Below are positions 40,456 through 47,932 of a stretch of 64,000 nucleotides of DNA, piece by piece. Positions within the stretch are counted from its first letter, which is position 1, and each line of letters begins with the position of its first letter. The notes under the pieces were generated by a model, which was given only the letters and a program-made list of their open reading frames with translations, ran no database searches and was not told the DNA's origin. The position numbers and the translations under genes are program-made. The DNA is from Deinococcus hopiensis KR-140 (GTDB lineage: Bacteria; Deinococcota; Deinococci; Deinococcales; Deinococcaceae): assembly GCF_900176165.1 (NCBI RefSeq), contig NZ_FWWU01000009.1, positions 214,501-278,500 on the forward strand. Direction: 5' to 3'.

Positions 40456-41345
40456 ACGCCGCCGTCATCAAGTTCCCCGCCCCTGCTCAACAGCAACAGA
40501 AACGCCGTGAAGCAGGCACCTTCACCACCACCGACAGCGCCGTCGTCGAATTCCAGAAGAAGAACGGAAGCGCCGCCTCCCGCACCCTCACTGCCCTGGC
40601 CGAGCGCTCCAACTACACCCACAAGCCGCCCATGAGTGTCGCGGAGTTGCAACAGGAAACGGACCTGGGGCAGCGCGCCGTTGAGAAAGCCTTGGCTGCT
40701 CTGTCCTCTCAGGGGTTCTGCGCTCAGGTGGGGAAGCTCTGGAAATACACGAATCCGAACGCAGATGCGAACGGAAATGCGAACAGCCGTTCGCACGAGC
40801 GTTCGCAAAACGAGCAGGAAAACATCGTTCTGGACAGGGAAAAAGAGCCCCTGAAGGAAGTAGAAGGAAGTAGAAGAATAATGAACAACAACACCCCAGA
40901 GAAGGAACCCAGTTACGGGGACGCCCTGCGGGCTGTTGATGGTGCTGGGCTCTTGGAACTTTGGCGGAACTGGGTGGCCCTGCAGGGCATTCGGAAACCC
41001 ACCCAAGACACGCAGATCAAGACCTGGGCGGCTTGGGTGGAGGAAGGCAGAGCTGACGCTCTGCGCGCTGCCGCGCAAAACATCATCGGCATGGGTTCGT
41101 ACGCTCACCCCTTCTCAGCGCTCAAAAAACACATGACTGCGGGGGCAGGAAACGTCAACGCCCCAGGCACTGAAACAGGTTCCGGCCCGGCGCGGCCGGC
41201 GCTGAGCGTGGGCCAGTTCGTGCGGCACTCAGACGGGGTGGAAGCCCAGATCGTTCACGTCGGCTCACGTTGCGTGACAACCACGCATCCGGATTTTCCC
41301 GACGTGCCGCTGGCCCAGGTCAAGACGCTGACGGTGCTCGAATGA
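40452..41345 (+). CDS. phage replication initiator (lambda O-like layout)
   Basis: The 297-residue protein from GTG 40452 has a winged HTH (about 30-105: LTALAERSNYTHKPPMSVAE, then LGQRAVEKALAALSSQGF), a hydrophilic Asn/Ser/Glu linker (105-145) and a C-terminal region (155-235) with a helical pattern and IKTWAAWVEEGRADALRAAA. The origin-like repeat lies in the linker part of the gene, as in lambda O. The last 60 residues resemble a small beta domain (VGQFVRHSDGVEAQIVHVGS). It precedes the helicase gene, which it should load. Confidence 0.7.
   Translation: MNAAVIKFPAPAQQQQKRREAGTFTTTDSAVVEFQKKNGSAASRTLTALAERSNYTHKPPMSVAELQQETDLGQRAVEKALAALSSQGFCAQVGKLWKYTNPNADANGNANSRSHERSQNEQENIVLDREKEPLKEVEGSRRIMNNNTPEKEPSYGDALRAVDGAGLLELWRNWVALQGIRKPTQDTQIKTWAAWVEEGRADALRAAAQNIIGMGSYAHPFSALKKHMTAGAGNVNAPGTETGSGPARPALSVGQFVRHSDGVEAQIVHVGSRCVTTTHPDFPDVPLAQVKTLTVLE
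40766..40905 (+). other. candidate phage replication origin inside the initiator gene
   Basis: TGCGAAC at 40766 and 40778, then its inverse GTTCGCA at 40789 and 40801, give TGCGAAC-N5-TGCGAAC-N4-GTTCGCA-N5-GTTCGCA, an exact dyad of four sites. An A-rich stretch follows (about 40855-40905, with GAAGTAGAAGGAAGTAGAAG). Lambda ori has the same plan: iterons, then an A/T-rich unwinding region, within O. Confidence 0.65.
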
Positions 41346-42661
41346 CCGCTCGCCCGCTGCCCCAGAACCACGACCTGGAGCGTCAGGCCCTCGCTTGCGT
41401 CCTGATCGACACCAACGCCTGGACGCACCTTGCAGACCTCGCCCCCGCCGCTTGGCACAACCCCGCCACCCGGGAACTCGCAGGCCTGATGCACGAGCTG
41501 CACGCCGCCGGGCAGCCCCTCGACGACCTGGGCCTGATCCTCCAACGTGCGGCCGACAGCAAGCGCGGCCAGACTGTGAACACCGCGTTCCTGCAGGCCG
41601 TGATGGGCATGGAAGTCAGCGCGTTCTACGCCGAGCGGTACGCCGCCGAGCTGCGCCACTTGCACGGGCGGCGCGAGGCCATCCGGCGCGCTCACCAGCT
41701 GGTGCATCACGCCAGCGAGGGAGACCTCAGCCCTGACGAACTGGCGACCATGGCCAGCCAGGTGGGCGGGGCCCTCGATGTCCGCTCCCGGTCCGGGTTC
41801 ACCAGTCACGCCCAGGCCATCGACGAAGCCCTGGCTGACATGGAAAGTGAAGCGCCGAACGCCATCAGCACGGGCTTCGTGGACCTGGACGCGCAGCTGC
41901 TCGGCTGGGAACCCGGGGCGATGTACGTGCTGGCCGCCCGGCCCGCGATGGGCAAGAGCGCCCTGGGGTACAGCTTCGTGACCCTCGCCGCGCAGAACGG
42001 GATGCACGCCGCCGTCGGCAGTCTGGAGATGCCCGCCAAGGCGCTGACCACCCGGTCCATTGCTACCGCGGCTTCGGTGGACCTGAACCGGATCCGGCAA
42101 CGCATCCTGACGCCTGCCGAGAAGCAGCGGTGCCGCAACGCCGCCGCCCGCCTGCGCGGTCTACCCATCACCTTCATGGACGCGCCGGACCAGACGGGCA
42201 GCAGCATCGCGCGGGACGCCCGCAAGTTGCGCGCCGCCGGGAAGCTCGACTTCCTGATGATCGATTACCTGCAACTCATCGAGACCGGCAACGCCGACAG
42301 CGGGAACCGTGTGCAGGAAGTCAGCCAGATCAGCCGGACCCTCAAGAAGCTGGCCATGGAACTCCAGATCCCCATCGTGGTGCTGAGCCAGCTGAGCCGC
42401 GCGGTGGAAGCCCGCCCGAACAAGCGGCCCGTGCTGTCTGACCTCCGGGAGTCCGGGGCCATTGAGCAGGACGCCGACACGGTGATGTTCATTTACCGAG
42501 ACGAGTACTACAACCCGAACACCGATCAGCAGGGCATTGCCGAGGTCATCGTCGGCAAGCAACGAAACGGCCCCGTGGGCAGCGTGAAGCTCGCCTACAA
42601 CAGCGAGTTTGTGCGGTTCGCCAATCTCTCCCGTCAACCCGACTTGTACGGCGCCGCGTGA
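41342..42661 (+). CDS. DnaB-like replicative helicase
   Basis: The 439-residue protein from ATG 41342 (ATGA overlap) has the DnaB N-terminal domain, Walker A PAMGKS (201-206), Walker B LMIDYLQL and the later SQLSRAVEARPNKRPVLSDL block ending QDADTVMFIYRDEYY. It unwinds the fork as a hexamer. Its place right after the initiator gene supports the ori assignment. Confidence 0.93.
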   Translation: MTARPLPQNHDLERQALACVLIDTNAWTHLADLAPAAWHNPATRELAGLMHELHAAGQPLDDLGLILQRAADSKRGQTVNTAFLQAVMGMEVSAFYAERYAAELRHLHGRREAIRRAHQLVHHASEGDLSPDELATMASQVGGALDVRSRSGFTSHAQAIDEALADMESEAPNAISTGFVDLDAQLLGWEPGAMYVLAARPAMGKSALGYSFVTLAAQNGMHAAVGSLEMPAKALTTRSIATAASVDLNRIRQRILTPAEKQRCRNAAARLRGLPITFMDAPDQTGSSIARDARKLRAAGKLDFLMIDYLQLIETGNADSGNRVQEVSQISRTLKKLAMELQIPIVVLSQLSRAVEARPNKRPVLSDLRESGAIEQDADTVMFIYRDEYYNPNTDQQGIAEVIVGKQRNGPVGSVKLAYNSEFVRFANLSRQPDLYGAA

Positions 42662-42678
42662 GCGCAAAGGAGACCATC

Positions 42679-43488
42679 ATGGAAGAGCGTACCTACGGCA
42701 TCTACAGCCTGGAATTCAAAGGGTTCACCACGAAGGAAATCCGGGAGATCGGATTCGTCCATGACGTGAAGTGGGTCTTCAACCGCAACGCGAAGCCAGA
42801 CTGGAAATTCGAACTGGACCACACGCATGTGCTGTTTGGTGCGGCCGAGACAGACGGCCTCAAGCTGGAAATTCGCCCGCGCGTCAATGGGGAGCACCTG
42901 CCCGGCATCCTGCTGCCGACCACGCTGCAGGGGAACCTGACCACGGTGCCGGAGGGCGTTACGCGGTTCGTGACGCGGATAGCGGATGAGACCTTGACGG
43001 CAGCGGGTCTGTCCTGTGCGGCGTTCCTGAATTGCAGTTTTGCCCTGGAATGCACGGTGGGCGATATGCCGACGCTGGAAGAAAGCATGATCCAGCAGGA
43101 ACTGCAGGCCGAGAAGCAGGTGCAGCAGGACGTGCAGGACCTGGTGGGCCAGATCGACGGCAGCCCGATCTTCGGAGGGCAAGAGGCACCCGACGCCCAT
43201 GAGCAGAACAGCGGGCCCGAGACCCCTGAGCAGTTCCTGGCCCGGGCGCAGTTCGGGCAGCTGAGCACGCTGCTGCAAGCCATCGGGCGGGATCCCGGCG
43301 AGTGGTCAGACCCGAAGCAGACTGATGACGAGGCCGCTGCCGAGTGGCGGGCACTGCTGTTCGAGCACTGGCCGCAGCTGGTGGAGAGCGGCGCGTTGGA
43401 AGGCATGTACGAAGTGGCCGAGCCCGAGGAAGAGGACATGCCCTTCCCACCCAGCCAGCCCGACAGCGGCACGCAGCCCAGCGCCTAA
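42679..43488 (+). CDS. hypothetical early protein
   Basis: 269 residues from ATG 42679, chosen for AAGGAG just upstream; a GTG at 42658 overlaps the helicase stop and is possible. The N-terminal 140 residues look beta-rich; the C-terminal part is Gln/Glu-rich and ends EEEDMPFPPSQP, an acidic tip like that of SSB-like proteins, but no OB-fold is clear. Function unknown. Confidence 0.65.
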   Translation: MEERTYGIYSLEFKGFTTKEIREIGFVHDVKWVFNRNAKPDWKFELDHTHVLFGAAETDGLKLEIRPRVNGEHLPGILLPTTLQGNLTTVPEGVTRFVTRIADETLTAAGLSCAAFLNCSFALECTVGDMPTLEESMIQQELQAEKQVQQDVQDLVGQIDGSPIFGGQEAPDAHEQNSGPETPEQFLARAQFGQLSTLLQAIGRDPGEWSDPKQTDDEAAAEWRALLFEHWPQLVESGALEGMYEVAEPEEEDMPFPPSQPDSGTQPSA

Positions 43489-43529
43489 GAGAGAGGGGGC
43501 GGGTGCAGGCCCGCCCCACTGGTGAACCC

Positions 43530-43703
43530 ATGACGATTCAGCTACGACAAAAACGACAGCAGTTTCACGAGCCGATCAACGAACAGCCCAAAGAGGTCAG
43601 GCAGAAGATTCCGCAACCTCTTCCTACGGCTCTCTTTCTTCTGGACTGCCTGAGCAGTGTCTTTGGGTTTCGTCATGTGGCCACTGTACTGGGAGCCGCA
43701 TGA
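43530..43703 (+). CDS. small hypothetical early protein
   Basis: 57 residues from ATG 43530, ATGA overlap with the next gene. Basic N-terminus and a short hydrophobic C-terminus; no domain recognised. Confidence 0.45.
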   Translation: MTIQLRQKRQQFHEPINEQPKEVRQKIPQPLPTALFLLDCLSSVFGFRHVATVLGAA

Positions 43704-44536
43704 CTGCCAAGGTGCAGGTGCGTGAGATTCAGCCCTTAGCTCCCGAGGAACGCGCAGACCTCGTTACCTTGGAGTCCCGCATCAAGGCAGGCTGGCAAGA
43801 GTTCGTGGCCGTGGGAGAAGCCCTGCTGACCATCCGAGAGCGCCGCCTGTACCGCGCCGAGCACAAGACCTTCGGCGATTACTGCGAGCACGTGTGGGGC
43901 TGGTCTCGGCAGCGTGCCCAGCAACTGATCGACGCGGCGGCAACCTCGCAGGTGCTGACAACCGTTGGTTTACAACCCGAGAACGAACGGCAAGCGCGTG
44001 AGCTGCGGGAAGCGGCGAAGATCGTTGAGACGTTGGAGCCTGAGAAAGTCATCGCGGTGGCGCAGTATCTGAAGACGGCCACCGGCAGCGAGCGGCCCAG
44101 CACCTCGCAGGTGAAGGCCGCGGCTGAGGTGGCAGCGAGCATCGATGCGCACGGGACGGTAGCGCACCCGGAGACTGGGGCAGAGGTGCCCCTGCACGAA
44201 CTCACGGGCGAGCAGCGGGCCACGGTCCTTGTCGAGAACGTCACCACCGGCACTTACGAACGGCTGCAGCGGCAGCAGCAGCACATCGCGGAGAGCGTGG
44301 CCCAGAGCAGCACCACGGGGCGGGGTGGGTGGACGGACTGGTGCATGACCTACGCGGCCCAGCACCTGACGCCCACCCAGGAACTGCGCATCGTGGTGAA
44401 GCAGGACGAATCCGGCAACCCCTACGCCGAGGCGAAGATCGTGGACACCGAGAGTCACGCGACCATCGCCTTTGGTGACCGCGCGCCGTACTTGAAGAAG
44501 GCTGTGCTGAACCTGGTGGAAGAGGTGAAGGGGTGA
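43700..44536 (+). CDS. hypothetical early protein with an N-terminal HTH-like region
   Basis: 278 residues. The region about 30-80 (FVAVGEALLTIRERRLYRAE, then TFGDYCEHVWGWSRQRAQQL) matches the style of DUF3102-like and ParB-adjacent phage proteins. The rest is helical with Glu/Lys repeats. Likely DNA-related; exact role unknown. A copy of the CAACCGYTGGTTTAC repeat lies within it at 43959. Confidence 0.65.
   Translation: MTAKVQVREIQPLAPEERADLVTLESRIKAGWQEFVAVGEALLTIRERRLYRAEHKTFGDYCEHVWGWSRQRAQQLIDAAATSQVLTTVGLQPENERQARELREAAKIVETLEPEKVIAVAQYLKTATGSERPSTSQVKAAAEVAASIDAHGTVAHPETGAEVPLHELTGEQRATVLVENVTTGTYERLQRQQQHIAESVAQSSTTGRGGWTDWCMTYAAQHLTPTQELRIVVKQDESGNPYAEAKIVDTESHATIAFGDRAPYLKKAVLNLVEEVKG
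43959..43973 (+). repeat. stoperator-like repeat, site 1
   Basis: CAACCGTTGGTTTAC, inside the 43700 coding sequence. It is identical except for one base to sites at 46694 and 57848, all in the same orientation. Confidence 0.5.
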
Positions 44537-44565
44537 ACTATTCCTTCCCGTCCTATCAGCCTCTG

Positions 44566-44877
44566 CTAGCTGGGCCCCCATTTGGTCAGGACGTTAAAGG
44601 TAATAGCCAACATCAGGACCCATCCAAAAGCACGACGCCAGACAGGGGACTTGTGGTGCCTCGCATATGCCTCCATGTACCAGGTGTACCCCAACACGCC
44701 CATCAGGCTCATGACGGTGCCAATCCCTTTCCTCATGGTCTGACCGGATACATCGTCTTTGGGCCACCAATCTGTCTCGATGGTACCTGTGAGCAGCCAA
44801 CCGGCAAGCAGAAGCAGCAGGCTGATGATTTGCACCATAGTCATCCTGGGTGTCTGTTCAAACCATCCGCGGCTCAT
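44566..44877 (-). CDS. small membrane protein, probable moron
   Basis: 103 residues, two or three transmembrane helices (IISLLLLLAGWLLTGTI, IGTVMSLMGVLGYTWYM, FGWVLMLAITFNVL). It lies on the strand opposite to all neighbouring early genes. TATGAC six bases before the ATG suggests its own leaderless promoter. Single reversed membrane-protein genes in prophages often act in superinfection exclusion; that role is inference. Confidence 0.6.
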   Translation of the reverse strand: MSRGWFEQTPRMTMVQIISLLLLLAGWLLTGTIETDWWPKDDVSGQTMRKGIGTVMSLMGVLGYTWYMEAYARHHKSPVWRRAFGWVLMLAITFNVLTKWGPS

Positions 44878-44918
44878 GGCCTCGTCATATCACTTCGCCT
44901 ACGACGTTTGGAGCGAAT

Positions 44919-45554
44919 GTGAGCGGCTCGGAACCATGGCGAAGCGGATGGAGTAGTCGGGCAGCGGCTGAGGCGTACTGCTCGCGCATCGCAGACCCGG
45001 CCTTGCGCGAGTCCACCCGAGCGCGGCTGGGACTGGTGGACCAAACGGCGAAACCTGCTGAAACTAGTCCACCTGCACAGCCCTTCCAGCACGCAATGTC
45101 TGCACCAATGGGACTAGCGCTGCCTAAACCGGTCGAATTCGACCCAATTAGAACCCTGACCTTCACGCTGCCCTACCCACCGTCCCTGAACAGCATCTGG
45201 CGGGCCATCATCATCAAGACCGCCAAAGGCCCCCAGGCCCGCATCCTGCTCAGCCTACAGGGCCGCGCCTACCGCCGCACCGTCAAGGACCGCGTGCGCG
45301 ACATGGGCCACCCCAGCACGCCGCCCGGCGCTCGCCTCGCGCTGACCCTGACCGCCTGCCCGCCGGACAAGCGGCACCGCGACCTGAGCAACATCCCGAA
45401 GGCCTTGGAAGACGCCTTGACCCACGCCAAGGTCTGGGCCGATGACTCGCTGATCGACGAGCTGCGGGTGATCCGGGGCGAGGTGTGCCCGGGCGGCCGC
45501 GTCGTGGTGCAGATCACGCCCCTCACCAACACACTTTTCGAGGTGACCTCGTGA
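44919..45554 (+). CDS. RusA-like Holliday-junction resolvase with N-terminal extension
   Basis: The 211-residue protein ends with a RusA domain (about 70-205: LTFTLPYPPSLNSIWRA, then ACPPDKRHRDLSNIPKALED and DSLIDELRVIRGE), whose conserved Asp residues are present. RusA cuts Holliday junctions. GTG 44919 is chosen since GGAG lies five bases upstream and the 58-residue extension (AAEAYCSRIADPALRESTRA) looks coding; an internal ATG at 45096 has no RBS. GTGA overlap with the next gene. Confidence 0.8.
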   Translation: MSGSEPWRSGWSSRAAAEAYCSRIADPALRESTRARLGLVDQTAKPAETSPPAQPFQHAMSAPMGLALPKPVEFDPIRTLTFTLPYPPSLNSIWRAIIIKTAKGPQARILLSLQGRAYRRTVKDRVRDMGHPSTPPGARLALTLTACPPDKRHRDLSNIPKALEDALTHAKVWADDSLIDELRVIRGEVCPGGRVVVQITPLTNTLFEVTS

Positions 45555-45712
45555 ACAAGCCCGTTGACCCCATCGTCCGCAAGGTGCTCGACGATCTCTA
45601 CCCCTCGGGGGCAGTGAAGGTAGCGCGCGACTTGCAAGTTGCCTTCACTGGCATGACCACCAGCATGAAGTCCGCCGGTGAAGTCCTGCGCCGCCTGGGG
45701 AAGCACCGATGA
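45551..45712 (+). CDS. small hypothetical early protein
   Basis: 53 residues from GTG 45551, GTGA overlap with the resolvase gene. Helical and basic (AGEVLRRLGKHR at the end); possibly a small HTH. Its stop overlaps ATG 45709, the start of a frame that runs through the reversed gene below and is probably cut by that insertion. Confidence 0.55.
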   Translation: MNKPVDPIVRKVLDDLYPSGAVKVARDLQVAFTGMTTSMKSAGEVLRRLGKHR

Positions 45713-45756
45713 CCCTCGCCCTCTCGCGCCCGGAGGTGGCCGAGTTGTCCGAACCG

Positions 45757-46092
45757 TCAGAACGCTTTAAAGACCAGGCTCAAGAGCACAACGCCAAAGA
45801 GGATCACCAAGAACAGGGTCCACCCAATTTGAAAGTCCTGTTGCCAATTGCGCGTCCAGATGGAGTCGCCTCGCGTCCTCTGGGCCTCTTGAATCAACGG
45901 GAGCCGTTCGAGAACGCCCCTGACCAAGAAGCCAGCAATGACGCTCACGATAACCAACAGCTGATCCAAGGGGTTGGGCAGCAGATTTCGGTAGGGCCAG
46001 ATGGTGAAGATTCCACCCACGGCAATGAGGTAACCGGCCAGACCCGGCAGCATGATCAGAAGCCACTTCCGAAAGGTCAAGCGCTCTTGCAT
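45757..46092 (-). CDS. membrane protein, probable moron
   Basis: 111 residues from ATG 46092, three transmembrane helices (WLLIMLPGLAGYLIAVGGIF, LLVIVSVIAGFLVRG, LFLVILFGVVLLSLVF). TAGACT lies seven bases before the ATG. As with 44566, it is reversed and stands alone in the early operon. A rightward frame across it is open but its translation is hydrophilic Gln/Glu-rich and unlike real proteins. Confidence 0.65.
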   Translation of the reverse strand: MQERLTFRKWLLIMLPGLAGYLIAVGGIFTIWPYRNLLPNPLDQLLVIVSVIAGFLVRGVLERLPLIQEAQRTRGDSIWTRNWQQDFQIGWTLFLVILFGVVLLSLVFKAF

Positions 46093-46134
46093 GCTCCCGA
46101 GTCTAGGGGAGTCCAGGGAGAATCTCCCGCAAAG

Positions 46135-46632
46135 ATGCGCACCCGCCCCACCAACTGGCGCACCCTCCGCACGCCGGACGGCACGCGTGGCCCCCGCGAG
46201 CAGCAGCGTGAGGCACGCACCTACGCTGAAGCGTGGCTTCAAGCCATACGCGACTGGGACACAGTGACGCGCAGCGACCTTGTGCTCCCTAGTCATTCAG
46301 GAGGAAGTGGAAGCCGTCTGCGTCCTGTTGGGTTAGGGATGAGCAGCAACGGCAGCATGGTGGGGTTCGTCACCTACACCCGCGTCAGGACCCCAATGGG
46401 TGACGTGTCCGCCTCGGCCCTGGGCAGCGCGATTACAGCAATGGCAGACATCCGACTGGACCGCACCCGGGCCGGGACAGGCCTCGCCAGCCTCATTGAT
46501 GAACGGGGCGGATGGGCCAGCCCGAAAGACCGCGCTTTGGACTATGCCGTCGCGGTCTTGACTCTGGCCACCCGATTGGGGGACACAAAGGCAGAGAATT
46601 ACCTTTCCCAGTTGCAGAAATCCGGGGATTGA
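46135..46632 (+). CDS. hypothetical protein at the end of the early operon
   Basis: 165 residues from ATG 46135 with only a weak RBS. The middle part (GMSSNGSMVGFVTYTRVRTP then LGSAITAMADIRLD) and C-terminal helix (DYAVAVLTLATRLG) look globular. Its place just before the late region is that of late-gene activators, but I see no HTH. The original start may be ATG 45709, interrupted by the reversed membrane-protein gene. Confidence 0.5.
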   Translation: MRTRPTNWRTLRTPDGTRGPREQQREARTYAEAWLQAIRDWDTVTRSDLVLPSHSGGSGSRLRPVGLGMSSNGSMVGFVTYTRVRTPMGDVSASALGSAITAMADIRLDRTRAGTGLASLIDERGGWASPKDRALDYAVAVLTLATRLGDTKAENYLSQLQKSGD

Positions 46633-46693
46633 CCTACCATTTCTGTAGGTTGGCCGTTCCTTCGGGGGCGGCCTTTTCCGTTGGGCAAAGTGG

Positions 46694-46708
46694 CAACCGC
46701 TGGTTTAC
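46694..46708 (+). repeat. stoperator-like repeat, site 2
   Basis: CAACCGCTGGTTTAC, 22 bases before the 46730 start codon, in an intergenic region. Confidence 0.55.
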
Positions 46709-46729
46709 ACGAAGGGGTAGGCTGAGGGC

Positions 46730-46987
46730 ATGGCAATGCCTGATGACATGATCTTCTTTGCCGAAAAACAGCCTTCAACTGCCGATGAGAGGACCGAAAC
46801 ACTTCTTGTGGTTCTCCCCCCCGCCGTCTGGGCTCTCTTTGCGGACGTAAACGCTGGAACATACAACGTGAAATACGTTGATGAAGCTGGAAAGGTGCAG
46901 GGAGAGTCCTTTCGACGGCCAAGTCGCGCAAGGTATGTTCAGCGAGGCGGCTTAAGAGACATAGTCGAAGTTGAATTCGATCTGTAA
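46730..46987 (+). CDS. hypothetical protein, own promoter, probable moron
   Basis: 85 residues. TAGGCT lies six bases before ATG 46730, and an intrinsic terminator follows 17 bases after the stop, so the gene forms its own unit. The sequence (VVLPPAVWALFADVNAGTYN) suggests a small beta-rich fold, unknown function. Confidence 0.6.
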   Translation: MAMPDDMIFFAEKQPSTADERTETLLVVLPPAVWALFADVNAGTYNVKYVDEAGKVQGESFRRPSRARYVQRGGLRDIVEVEFDL

Positions 46988-47004
46988 ACCGTGCCCCACC
47001 ATCA

Positions 47005-47025
47005 CCCCGCTTCGGCGGGGTTTTT
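47005..47025 (+). terminator. intrinsic terminator between early and late regions
   Basis: CCCCGC and GCGGGG close a TTCG tetraloop, followed by five Ts. Confidence 0.9.
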
Positions 47026-47041
47026 CATTGCCCGCGTATAA

Positions 47042-47082
47042 CTTTTTTCCCGACTTGCACAGTTGCGTATAAGGGAAAAAAG
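47042..47082 (+). promoter_or_regulatory. late-region promoter candidate within an inverted repeat
   Basis: CTTTTTTCCC and GGGAAAAAAG form a perfect 10-bp inverted repeat around 21 bases containing TTGCAC and GCGTATAA. GCGTATAA also occurs just upstream at 47034. This is the only A/T-rich block before the terminase genes. Confidence 0.4.
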
Positions 47083-47117
47083 AACGCCTTCCCCTTACCT
47101 CCAGGAGGTGACCCACG

Positions 47118-47168
47118 ATGCCCACCCCACTACCCCATGGACGATGCAGGTCGTGGGGAACCCCATGA
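47118..47168 (+). CDS. possible 16-residue leader peptide
   Basis: ATG 47118 follows an excellent RBS (AGGAGGTG), encodes MPTPLPHGRCRSWGTP and stops at 47166-47168, overlapping ATG 47165 of the next gene (ATGA). This would couple translation into the terminase small subunit. Confidence 0.35.
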   Translation: MPTPLPHGRCRSWGTP

Positions 47169-47932
47169 AGGATGCACCGAAGCGCAAGCCCGCCCACCAA
47201 GGCACCACCAAGGCCGAGCGCGCCAAGCTCCCCACCTGCGGCGCCAAGACCCGGAGCGGGAAGCCCTGCAAGAAGCCCGCCGGACATGGCACAGACCACC
47301 CAGGGGAAGGCAAGTGCCGCAACCACGGCGGCGTCGGTCAGAAGCCCAGCACCCGCTACCAGTTGACCAACGCCAGCCCCACGCTCCGGCAAGCCATCGA
47401 GGCCCAGCAGGCAGACCCAGACCCACTCAACCTCCTGCCGGACCTGCTGCTCGCCCGCTCCCTCCTGCAGGAAGGCATCCAGCGGCACAGCGAAGTCACC
47501 GCCGCCATCATCGCCTGGCACGCCAGCCACACGAGCGGGTACGAGGAAGCGGTGAAGCTTTGGCGCGAGCAGCTGGCGAAGTACCTGGAAGCCGCGGCGC
47601 AGAGTGGCAGCGAACCCACCGAGCCGCCTCCACCGCCGCCCATCCCCGAGGCGTTCGAGAACAAGCCCCGACAGATGCCAGACCTCTCGGGCTTCATCAC
47701 CCTGATTGACCGGGTGACCGGCATCGTGGAACGCATCCAGAAGCGCGAGGGCGAGCGCAGCATCACGCTCAACGAAGTGGATCGGGTGTTAGGCGAGCTC
47801 GGGTTGAAGACCGTTCTGGCCTTGAGGGAGGTGATCGCAGATGACGCAGACCTATCGACGTACACACCAGCGGAGCTGCGGTCTGAACTTGCAGGCGCTA
47901 TTGAACGACACTCCCGCAGCGTCCGTTACTGA
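47165..47932 (+). CDS. terminase small subunit-like protein with zinc-finger-like N-terminus
   Basis: The 255-residue protein begins with a Cys/His motif (CGAKTRSGKPCKKPAGHGTD and CRNHGG) known from phage terminase small subunits and HGG-motif proteins. The rest is helical with a Pro-rich hinge (TEPPPPPPIPEAF). It lies just upstream of the large subunit, overlapping it by 92 bases. The start is uncertain; ATG 47165 is chosen for coupling to the leader frame. Confidence 0.7.
   Translation: MKDAPKRKPAHQGTTKAERAKLPTCGAKTRSGKPCKKPAGHGTDHPGEGKCRNHGGVGQKPSTRYQLTNASPTLRQAIEAQQADPDPLNLLPDLLLARSLLQEGIQRHSEVTAAIIAWHASHTSGYEEAVKLWREQLAKYLEAAAQSGSEPTEPPPPPPIPEAFENKPRQMPDLSGFITLIDRVTGIVERIQKREGERSITLNEVDRVLGELGLKTVLALREVIADDADLSTYTPAELRSELAGAIERHSRSVRY

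Noticed and set aside
40855..40885. GGAAGTAGAAGGAAGTAGAAG as a separate tandem repeat element
   Set aside because: Only two units, inside coding sequence; better read as part of the unwinding region of the origin candidate.
44876..44956. 26-codon frame MASSYHFAYDVWSECERLGT on the plus strand
   Set aside because: It has no RBS and overlaps the reversed membrane-protein start. It might be the true start of the resolvase N-terminal extension with a frameshift, but the GTG at 44919 with GGAG explains the gene more simply.
45709..46134. Rightward open frame across the reversed membrane-protein gene
   Set aside because: Its translation is Gln/Glu/Asn-rich and not protein-like, while the opposite strand encodes three clean transmembrane helices with a -10 box. 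Only the first few codons (ATGA overlap) and the part from 46135 look real.
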